Assembly (NCBI GenBank): GCA_964517075.1
Contig: CAZFAT010000347.1
Location: 1 to 12,126 of the forward strand
DNA length: 12,126 nt
From: CAZFAT01 sp964517075
Lineage (GTDB): Bacteria; Acidobacteriota; Vicinamibacteria; Vicinamibacterales; SCN-69-37
Direction of reading: 5' to 3'
The first letter of the stretch is position 1; every line of letters begins with the position of its first letter. Shown in pieces: positions 6,482 to 12,126 of this stretch. The notes beneath the pieces were generated by a model. That model made no database searches, was not told the origin of the DNA, and was given only the letters and a program-made list of their open reading frames with translations. Made by a program: the position numbers and the translations under genes.

Positions 6482-7537
6482 ATGCTGATGGCGAACTGCT
6501 GGCCGCGCACGCGCACGCGGATCGACGCCGCCCTGGCCGCCAGAGCTTGCCCGGCCGCCGTCGTCGACATCGGCCGCACCTCGGGACCCATCTGGCAGGA
6601 AGCGTTCGGCGCCCTCACCTACGACACCGACGCCCCTCCAGCCACGCTCGAGACCATGTTCGACCTGGCGTCGCTCACGAAAGTCGTGGCGACGACGGCG
6701 CTGGTGATGCGGCACGTCGATGCGGGCGGCCTGCGACTCACGATGACCCTGGCGGACGTGCTGCCAGGCTGGCGCGACAGCGGGCACTGCTCCATTCAGA
6801 TCCGCCACCTGCTCGACCACTCGGCCGGTTTCCCGGGACACGTCCGCCTGTACGAATCCACCTCCGGCCGCGCGGGCTACGAGGCGGCCATGCGCGCCCT
6901 GCCCCTCAGCCGGCATCCCGGCGAGGCCTCCGAGTACTCCGACGTCGGCTTCATGCTGCTTGGATTTCTGATCGAGACGTGGGCGGGGTCGCCGCTGGAT
7001 CAGCAGTTCGCGGCCGTCTCCGCGCTGCTCGACGGCGAGATCGTGTTCAACCCACCGGCGTCATTGCGCCCGCGCATCGCACCCACGGAAGTCGATCCCT
7101 GGCGTGGCCGCCTGCTCCAGGGCGAGGTGCACGACGAGAACGCGGCGGCCCTGGGAGGGGTGGCCGGACACGCCGGCCTGTTCGGCACCGGACCCGCGGT
7201 GGGTGCGTTCGCCCGGCTGGTCCTCCGGACGTTCCGCGAGCGCACGCCGCTCGGTTCGCCGGACCTGATGCAGGCGTTCGGACAGTCGACGGAGACGCCG
7301 GGGTCGCGCGCGCTCGGTTGGGACACGATGCAGCCGACCTCGTCGTGCGGGACCAGGCTCTCGCCGGCCGCCATCGGCCACACCGGTTTCACGGGAACAT
7401 CGCTGTGGATTGATCCGGCGCGGGATCTCTACGTCGCCCTGCTCACCAACCGCGTGCACCCGACGCGGCAGAACGAGGCGCTCGTGACGCTGCGGCCGGT
7501 CCTGCACGACGCGATTGTCGACGACCTGGAAGGCTAA
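6482..7537 (+). CDS. Beta-lactamase-family serine hydrolase (YbbE/YfeW-like, probable muropeptide recycling)
   Basis: This 351-residue protein has a class C beta-lactamase/penicillin-binding fold (PF00144 type). Visible motifs are the SxxK nucleophile motif SLTK (S64, K67), Y152 in EYSDVGF at the YxN position with Asp in third place, and HTG (300-302). The stretches IAPTEVDPWRGR and GEVHDENAAALGGVAGHAGLF are, from memory, typical of the group containing B. subtilis YbbE (AmiE) and E. coli YfeW (PBP4B), whose genes also sit next to murQ. YbbE has been reported as an N-acetylmuramyl-L-alanine amidase, so amide cleavage on muropeptides is the likely role; beta-lactam resistance is less likely. 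No signal peptide is seen, which would place it in the cytoplasm unless the start is wrong. GGAG at 6474 serves either the ATG at 6482 or the one at 6488. Confidence 0.88.
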   Translation: MLMANCWPRTRTRIDAALAARACPAAVVDIGRTSGPIWQEAFGALTYDTDAPPATLETMFDLASLTKVVATTALVMRHVDAGGLRLTMTLADVLPGWRDSGHCSIQIRHLLDHSAGFPGHVRLYESTSGRAGYEAAMRALPLSRHPGEASEYSDVGFMLLGFLIETWAGSPLDQQFAAVSALLDGEIVFNPPASLRPRIAPTEVDPWRGRLLQGEVHDENAAALGGVAGHAGLFGTGPAVGAFARLVLRTFRERTPLGSPDLMQAFGQSTETPGSRALGWDTMQPTSSCGTRLSPAAIGHTGFTGTSLWIDPARDLYVALLTNRVHPTRQNEALVTLRPVLHDAIVDDLEG

Positions 7538-7538
7538 A

Positions 7539-7666
7539 GCGTTTTCGAGAAGCGTGTATTGTTCGGCCGGGCAACTATGGCGCAGCGCGGCCGACGGTCC
7601 ATCCGGCGGAGGCCGCGCGAGCGTGCGGCTGGAGGCCGGCGCGGACTACACGCTTCTCGAAAACGC
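7539..7666. repeat. 128-bp element bounded by a perfect 20-bp inverted repeat
   Basis: The left arm (7539-7558, beginning GCGTTTTCGAGAAGC) is exactly repeated in reverse complement at 7647-7666. The 88-bp interior contains a second 8-bp inverted pair, GCGCGGCC (7585-7592) with GGCCGCGC (7611-7618). The element fills most of the 141 bp between two convergent genes: its left arm begins one base after the stop of the serine hydrolase gene, and its right arm ends 12 bases before the end of the pseudopilin gene. There is no U-tract for an ordinary terminator and no clear target-site duplication. It could be a MITE or REP-type repeat, or serve as a structured 3' end for both transcripts. Confidence 0.8.
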
Positions 7667-7678
7667 CATAGGCCGGTC

Positions 7679-8353
7679 TTAGAATCCGCGCCCGCCGCGC
7701 CCCGGCGCCGCCGGCGGTGGCGCGCCGGGCCGGATCGGCAGCAACTCGCCCGGACCTTCCACCCCACGCCCACCGCGGCCGCCGCGTTCGCCTCCGCGCG
7801 CACCCCCGCGCACGCCACGGGCACCGCCCTGGCCCTCGCGCCCTGGCTGACCGCCGCGCCGGCCGCCGACCTCGATCGTCTGCGCCCGGCCGGCCTTCTG
7901 GGCCGCGGCCGGCCAGTCGAAATCCCACTGCGAATAGATCGTGGCGTTCCTGTAAATCTTGATCGACTCGTCGTTGCTCGTGCTGCGAACGCCGAAGATC
8001 CCCGCCCCCGCGAAGGGCAGGGTCCCGCCACCCTGACCGCCCTGGCCGGTCGCCGTCGCAATGGGCACGAAGTCCTTGCCGGTGATGGGATCGAGATACT
8101 TCTTCCGCAGATACCGCTGTTGCACGAGCTGGTCGAGGCTCTGTGGCTGCGCACCGTTGTTCTTGGTTCGGTACAGATAGATGGCGCGCGCGTACTGCTC
8201 GCCGCGGAAGATCAGCTCCGCTTCCTTCTCGCGGATGGCCTGCTGACGCCACGACGGCAGCGCGGCGCTCATCCAGATCGCCCCGACCGCCAGGGAAATC
8301 AGCATCGCAACCATGATGAAGCCGGGATCGTCGCCGCGATTACCAGGTCGCAT
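7679..8353 (-). CDS. Pseudopilin-like protein with RGG-rich C-terminal tail
   Basis: This 224-residue protein is the last gene of the secretion run. A prepilin-like segment follows a short charged leader: DPG then FIMVAMLISLAVGAIWMSAALP (cleavage expected after G11). Position +5 is Ala where nearly all pseudopilins have Glu. Residues 36-130 resemble the neighbouring GspG-like proteins: EAELIFRGEQYARAIYLYR, LDQLVQQRYLRKKYLDPITG and GIFGVRS. From about residue 163 to the end is a tail dominated by Gly and Arg with RGG repeats, then a Pro-rich patch and GRGGRGF. The ATG at 8353 overlaps the upstream gene by 14 bp, suggesting translational coupling; a start at 8428 would cut deep into that gene. 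In type II systems pseudopilins lacking Glu+5 (GspK) sit at the tip, but this protein is otherwise GspG-like, so its role is open. Confidence 0.8.
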   Translation of the reverse strand: MRPGNRGDDPGFIMVAMLISLAVGAIWMSAALPSWRQQAIREKEAELIFRGEQYARAIYLYRTKNNGAQPQSLDQLVQQRYLRKKYLDPITGKDFVPIATATGQGGQGGGTLPFAGAGIFGVRSTSNDESIKIYRNATIYSQWDFDWPAAAQKAGRAQTIEVGGRRGGQPGREGQGGARGVRGGARGGERGGRGGRGVEGPGELLPIRPGAPPPAAPGRGGRGF

Positions 8354-8768
8354 AGGGCGTCCCGTCCATGCCCGTGCCGCTCGAGGCGCTCTTGACCTCG
8401 TAGATACCGGGCGACAGACTCGCGGCACCAGGCTCCGACTCGGCCTGAATGGTCTGCCAGTCGGGCACGTCCGTCAGCGGATCCTTCGGAATCGCGCGCA
8501 GGTAGCGTTCGGCCACCAGCGTGTCGAGCGACTCCGGATACCGTCCCTTGTCCGCGTAGTACTGATCGATCGCCTCGCGCATGTGGTACAGGTTCGCGCG
8601 CAGCGTGGCTTCCTTCGCCGTCTGGATCGAGTTGCGGTACTGGGTGAGCGCCAGCGACGCCAGGATCATGATGAGCGACAGGACGACGAGCATCTCGATG
8701 AGCGTCCAGCCGTCGACCCCCGGCGGACGGCCGCGCCATCGAATGCGCAGGTGAGACAGCACGCTCAT
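8340..8768 (-). CDS. GspG-like type II secretion pseudopilin
   Basis: This 142-residue protein has a class III prepilin signal: a basic leader (about residues 1-20) ending VDG, then WTLIEMLVVLSLIMILASLAL, with Glu at +5. Trp at +1 replaces the usual Phe. The globular part has GspG features: LYHMREAIDQYYADKGRYPESLDTLVAERYLRAIPKDPLT, then GIYEVKSASSGTGMDGTPYATW, resembling the C-terminal metal-binding loop of GspG. It would be cut and methylated by a prepilin peptidase encoded elsewhere and assembled into a periplasmic pseudopilus. ATG at 8768 is preferred because GGGA lies 7 bases upstream; a GTG at 8774 is also in frame. It starts 12 bp after the previous pseudopilin gene and overlaps the next by 14 bp. 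Confidence 0.88.
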   Translation of the reverse strand: MSVLSHLRIRWRGRPPGVDGWTLIEMLVVLSLIMILASLALTQYRNSIQTAKEATLRANLYHMREAIDQYYADKGRYPESLDTLVAERYLRAIPKDPLTDVPDWQTIQAESEPGAASLSPGIYEVKSASSGTGMDGTPYATW

Positions 8769-8780
8769 CGCCACGTCCCG

Positions 8781-9269
8781 CTACCAGTCCCGGTATCGCG
8801 AGCCATCCAACCCGCGGCCCTCGGCCTTGGAATACACGTCATAGACCGTCATGCCGCCCCAGGCCGTGGCCGTGGGCGCATCCGTATACGACCGCAGGCC
8901 CCACTCGGCGCGGCCCGTAATGGGATCGATCGGCACGCGACGCAGGAATTTCTTCTTGCGGCCCGTCGCGTCATTGGCCATCACCACGCCGTCCACCAGC
9001 ACCTCGAGACTGGGCGGATAGCCCTCGGTGCCGATCCGCGTCTCGGTGATGCCGAGCAGGTTGTTATCGGCGTAGTCCTTGTATTGATCGATCGCGAGCC
9101 GCATCTCGCGGAGCACCCGCCGCAGATCGGCCTCGTTCTGCCGCCGCATGGACACGCGCGCAATCGGCAGGGCCGCCGACGCCAGGATCATCAGCACCGC
9201 CGTCGCCACGATCAGCTCGATGAACGTGAAACCGGGCGACGATCTCCGGGTCCAGCCGCGCAAGGTCAT
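8781..9269 (-). CDS. GspG-like type II secretion pseudopilin
   Basis: This 162-residue prepilin-like protein has a short basic leader (MTLRGWTRRSSPG) followed by FTFIELIVATAVLMILASAALP, a canonical cleavage site G13/F14 with Glu at +5. The globular region has EADLRRVLREMRLAIDQYKDYADN, a YPPSLEVLVDGV stretch, FLRRVPIDPITGRAEWG and a C-terminal VYDVYSKAEGRGLDGSRYRDW like the GspG calcium-loop region. It begins 3 bp after the secretin stop codon, so translation is probably coupled. It is the first of three similar genes in tandem, suggesting duplication followed by divergence. The major pseudopilin of the system is either this or the next gene. Confidence 0.88.
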   Translation of the reverse strand: MTLRGWTRRSSPGFTFIELIVATAVLMILASAALPIARVSMRRQNEADLRRVLREMRLAIDQYKDYADNNLLGITETRIGTEGYPPSLEVLVDGVVMANDATGRKKKFLRRVPIDPITGRAEWGLRSYTDAPTATAWGGMTVYDVYSKAEGRGLDGSRYRDW

Positions 9270-9272
9270 CGT

Positions 9273-11666
9273 CTACTTCACCACGACGCGGGCCGGCATG
9301 AACTGCAGCGGGACCGACTGGCCCGTGCTAGACGTGGCGACGCCGGTAATCGTGATTTCCCCTGTGCCCGCAGTGCCCGCCACGAAGGTCACCGCGCCCA
9401 GCAGCCCGCTGCCCGACGCGCCCGTTTGCCCGCTGGGTCTCGACAGGACGAGGTCGATCCGTCCGGCCGCCGCGTCCACTTTCGGCACGAACGTCGGAGA
9501 GATGCCACCCTGCATCATGAACGATCCCTGCGTGACGGTCGGTGTCGTCAGCACGGTGGGGTCGTACGAGATCGTGAGCGAGATCGTGCCGACGTTCGTC
9601 GCGCCCGCAATCTGAATCGGCACCGCATACGGTCCGCCGCCCGCCTGGAGCGTGCCGGTCGGTCCCGGCGACGGCGCGACGAGACTGATGCGGACCGGTC
9701 CCGACGGCGCCGGCGGCGTCTCGGGCGGCGCCCCAATGGCCTCGACGGGCTGAATCGGTACCACCCCGGGCGCCAGGGGCCGGCCCGCCGCGGTCGCGCC
9801 GGTGAGCGGGGTCACTTCCCCGTTCGTCACCGCCGCCCCCACCACGCCGGCGGGCGCCACACCGCCTGCCGCGACGGAGCCGCCCGCGAGCGCCTCGGGC
9901 GAGATCAGCGGCGGCATGCTGCTGCCGCCGATGTTCTGCGCCGTGCCCACCGGAATCGGCGTCAGATCTTCCGGCGTCATCTCCGCCGTCCGGATGATGT
10001 GCGGCGTGATGAACATCACGATTTCCGTCTGCGAGCTGGTCGTTTCGGAATTGCCGAAGATGTTCCGAAGACCGGGCACGCGCGAGACACCCGGAAGCCC
10101 CCGCGCCTCGTTGCGATCCTCGTCCCGGAACAGGCCGGCGAGCAGGCTCGCCTGGCCATCGCGCAGCCGCATGGAGCTGGTCGCGTTGCGCGAGTCGATG
10201 GTCGGGAGCGACTGACCGGCCACGTTCAGTGGCAGGCCCAGGTCACTCTTTTCGACCACCAGGTTCTCGAGAATGACGTCGCCATCGAGCGTGACCCGCG
10301 GCGTGAACGTCAGGTTGATGCCCACCGGCTGATACGTGAACGACGTCGTCGGCACGTTGGCGATGCCGCCGGTGCCTGACGACTGGAACGTCGTGCTCGG
10401 GATCGGGATGTTCGCGCCGAGCCGCAGAATCATCTGCGCGCCGTGGGTGCCCTGGATCTGCGGCCGCGCGAGGACCTTCGTATCCGAGTCGGTCTCGAGC
10501 AGGCGAATCAGCGCGGTCGGCGACGTCATCCAGAAGCTGCCGGCGCGCGGCTCGCCGCTCAGCCCGCTCAGGCTGAAGGGCGGCGGCATGTCGGGAAACG
10601 CTTCCGGCACGCCCGCCGTCAGCGGCGGTGCTTCAGTCGGCGAGTAGGTGAAGCCGACCGCGAACTGGCTCAGATCGAGGCCGATGCGGCGCACGAACGC
10701 GCGGTTGACTTCCAGGATCTCCGCCTGGATGAGGACCTCGGCCTGCGGCTTGTCATGGGCGCGGATGATGCTTTCCGCGAGCTGGAGCATCGCGGCTGGC
10801 GCCTGCATGGAAATCGTGTTCCTGGTCTTGGTCGAGACGACTCGGGCCCGATTGGCCCCCGCACCCTGCACCACCAGTTGCTGCAGCAGCGTCGTCATCT
10901 CCTGCGGATCGGCGTACGACAGCGGGAAGACCCGGAAATAGAGCTCTTCGAACTTGCCGCGATTCTGCGGGTTGTCCTGATACACGAAAATCGACGTCGA
11001 GGTCAGGATCTTGAACGTCAGCTGGTTCATCGACAGCACCTGGTTCAGCACCTGCTCGAGCGGCGTGTTGACCACGTTGATCGTGTAACCGCGCTGCAGG
11101 AGACTATCGAGCGCCAAATCGGTGCGGTCGAAGGTGATCGCGATGCCCGTGAGCTTCTCGATGGCCCCGAGAATGTCGCGCACCGCCGCGTTCGGAAACC
11201 GCAGTTCCGGCACCACGGTGCGCGGATCGAGTTGCGGGATCGGCGACTGGCTGGCCGCACGCTGCTGCGCCTGCTGGAACTCGGTCGGCGGCCGCGCCGC
11301 GTCGTCGGCTGCGCGCATCCGCCGTTCCACCGCGCGCGCGCGGTTGCTGTAGGCGGTGGCGCTCGGATCCAGGTCCGCGGCCACACGATATTCGGCGACG
11401 GCGTTGGCAAGCTGGTTCTGCTGCTCGAGGGCGTAGCCGCGATCGAAGTGGAGGCGCGCGGCCTGCCGTGAAGCCCGCTCGAACCCGATGCGCAGGTCCG
11501 TTCGTCCGGGATCGCGCTCGAGCGCCTCGCGGTAGTACCCCACCGCCGCTTCCCAGTCGCCCTGCATCTCCGCTGACCGCGCCCGGCTCAGCGATCGCCC
11601 CGTGGCGCATCCCGCCAGCAGCACGAAGGCCAGGCCGATCGCTCCGAGCGTCCGCATTCGCTTCAT
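9273..11666 (-). CDS. Lipoprotein secretin with N-terminal TPRs and C-terminal cohesin-like domain
   Basis: This 797-residue protein is a GspD/PilQ-family outer-membrane secretin of mixed build. A lipoprotein signal ends LLAGC (Cys20). Residues 28-105 form TPR-like helices (GDWEAAVGYYREALERDPG; NQLANAVAEYRVAADLDP). An STN/N0-like domain covers about 154-231 (RFPNAAVRDILGAIEKLTG), an N1-type ring domain about 242-309, and the secretin barrel about 314-559, including VPGLRNIFGN and TEIVMFITPHIIR. A Pro/Ala/Gly linker (about 570-655) leads to a C-terminal beta domain (656-797) with cohesin-like features (VPIQIAGATNVGTISLTISYDPTVL, LLGAVTFVAGTAGTGEITITG). ATG at 11666 is chosen for GAGG 5 bases upstream; a GTG lies 3 bp earlier. 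It follows the PilP-like gene by 60 bp and precedes the pseudopilins. The TPR segment may act as a built-in pilotin or assembly domain. Confidence 0.92.
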   Translation of the reverse strand: MKRMRTLGAIGLAFVLLAGCATGRSLSRARSAEMQGDWEAAVGYYREALERDPGRTDLRIGFERASRQAARLHFDRGYALEQQNQLANAVAEYRVAADLDPSATAYSNRARAVERRMRAADDAARPPTEFQQAQQRAASQSPIPQLDPRTVVPELRFPNAAVRDILGAIEKLTGIAITFDRTDLALDSLLQRGYTINVVNTPLEQVLNQVLSMNQLTFKILTSTSIFVYQDNPQNRGKFEELYFRVFPLSYADPQEMTTLLQQLVVQGAGANRARVVSTKTRNTISMQAPAAMLQLAESIIRAHDKPQAEVLIQAEILEVNRAFVRRIGLDLSQFAVGFTYSPTEAPPLTAGVPEAFPDMPPPFSLSGLSGEPRAGSFWMTSPTALIRLLETDSDTKVLARPQIQGTHGAQMILRLGANIPIPSTTFQSSGTGGIANVPTTSFTYQPVGINLTFTPRVTLDGDVILENLVVEKSDLGLPLNVAGQSLPTIDSRNATSSMRLRDGQASLLAGLFRDEDRNEARGLPGVSRVPGLRNIFGNSETTSSQTEIVMFITPHIIRTAEMTPEDLTPIPVGTAQNIGGSSMPPLISPEALAGGSVAAGGVAPAGVVGAAVTNGEVTPLTGATAAGRPLAPGVVPIQPVEAIGAPPETPPAPSGPVRISLVAPSPGPTGTLQAGGGPYAVPIQIAGATNVGTISLTISYDPTVLTTPTVTQGSFMMQGGISPTFVPKVDAAAGRIDLVLSRPSGQTGASGSGLLGAVTFVAGTAGTGEITITGVATSSTGQSVPLQFMPARVVVK

Positions 11667-11726
11667 CACAGCCTCGTTACCTCAGCCGCTGGACCTAGCC
11701 GGCCGCCCTGCGTCCTCACGACGCTC

Positions 11727-12126
11727 TTACCTGCCCAATCGCACTTCGCGCGCGCCCGACCCATCCACGTACGTCAGCACCACCGACTGCATCGTCACCT
11801 TCGAGACCCGGTAGCGGCCATCCACCACATCGCCATCGAACGCCTGCAGCAGGCTGTTCGTCGCGGGATCCTTCAGCGTCACCATCGTGCGCCCGTCGGG
11901 CAGCCTCAATGTTCCCACCAGCCGCAGCATGATGGGCGGCGGCCCCTGCGGCACCGGCGGCCCGGACGGGATCGGCACCGGATCGACCCGCGGCGGCGGA
12001 GGCGGCGCGGGCGGCGGCGGCCGCACGCCAAACCCGAACGGATTGCGTCCCGGCTCCGGCTGATCCGGCGCGTCGTCGAGCGCGGCGAGCTGCACCGGCT
12101 CGGGCCGCGCCAGCCCGCCAGCCTCC
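11727..12126 (-). CDS. PilP/GspC-like pilus or secretion assembly protein (partial, 5' end missing)
   Basis: The frame is open through the right edge, giving 132 visible residues and a missing N-terminus; a GTG at 12095 is in frame but need not be the start. After an acidic stretch comes a GRNPFGFG motif reminiscent of the conserved RDPF of PilP proteins, a proline-rich linker (RPPPPAPPPPPRVDPVP), and a small beta domain: LRLVGTLRLPDGRTMVTLKDP, LLQAFDGDVVDGRYRVSKV, VVLTYVDGSGAREVRLGR. This layout is that of PilP/GspC HR-type domains, which link the inner-membrane platform to the N-terminal rings of the secretin. Its place directly upstream of the secretin supports that role. PilM/N/O-like genes would be expected just beyond the edge. 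Sequence similarity is weak, so the family call rests partly on context. Confidence 0.7.
   Translation of the reverse strand, partial: EAGGLARPEPVQLAALDDAPDQPEPGRNPFGFGVRPPPPAPPPPPRVDPVPIPSGPPVPQGPPPIMLRLVGTLRLPDGRTMVTLKDPATNSLLQAFDGDVVDGRYRVSKVTMQSVVLTYVDGSGAREVRLGR

Noticed and set aside
6482..7537. A beta-lactam resistance gene
   Set aside because: The motifs fit the wider serine hydrolase family of the YbbE/YfeW kind, the protein lacks an export signal, and the murQ neighbourhood points to cell-wall recycling.
7539..7666. A standard intrinsic terminator
   Set aside because: The arms are 88 bp apart and no T-run follows either arm, so it does not fit the usual hairpin plus U-tract form.
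8313..10379. A 688-codon open frame on the plus strand across the secretin and pseudopilin genes
   Set aside because: It is antisense to well-recognised proteins, rich in Arg/His/Ala, with no family motif; such frames are common opposite GC-rich genes.

Overview
The window is GC-rich DNA densely packed with genes in long same-strand runs, and no tRNA, rRNA, CRISPR array or intact transposon is visible. The gene set (a secretin fused to a cohesin-like domain, several GspG-like pseudopilins in tandem, a PHP-domain protein, GHL10-type glycosidase) together with scattered short palindromic repeats suggests a Gram-negative soil or aquatic bacterium, most likely Acidobacteriota (Vicinamibacteria-like). 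That placement is inference from gene content and style; no marker gene proves it.

Region 1 (1-4031, minus strand) reads right to left: xerC/D-type tyrosine recombinase, glucosamine-6-phosphate deaminase (nagB), S-adenosylmethionine synthetase (metK), and a membrane-anchored PHP-domain protein cut by the left edge. nagB and metK are each preceded by a very similar sigma70-like promoter (TTGACC, 17 bp, TASCGT, inside a shared TTGGTA[C/G]CGTTA core). Each promoter sits on or directly next to the upstream gene's stop codon.

Region 2 (4032-7537, plus strand) is divergent from region 1. It is a tight three-gene run: murQ (MurNAc-6-phosphate etherase), an exported GHL10-family glycosidase-like protein, and a beta-lactamase-fold serine hydrolase of the YbbE/YfeW kind. 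With nagB on the opposite strand this looks like a peptidoglycan amino-sugar recycling locus: an exported glycosidase, a serine hydrolase acting on peptides or amide bonds, MurQ making GlcNAc-6-P, and NagB feeding glucosamine-6-P to glycolysis. A palindromic REP-like element lies between xer and murQ.

Region 3 (7679-12126, minus strand) converges on region 2. It is the distal part of a type II secretion/type IV pilus-like operon: a PilP/GspC-like protein cut by the right edge, a lipoprotein secretin with N-terminal TPRs and a C-terminal cohesin-like domain, then three pseudopilin-like proteins. The last of these lacks the conserved Glu+5 and carries an RGG-rich tail. The 141 bp between the convergent runs holds a 128-bp element bounded by a perfect 20-bp inverted repeat.

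The points most worth a second look are the cohesin-secretin with its RGG-tailed pseudopilin, the murQ-GHL10-serine hydrolase recycling cluster, the duplicated promoter architecture, and the two repeat elements.
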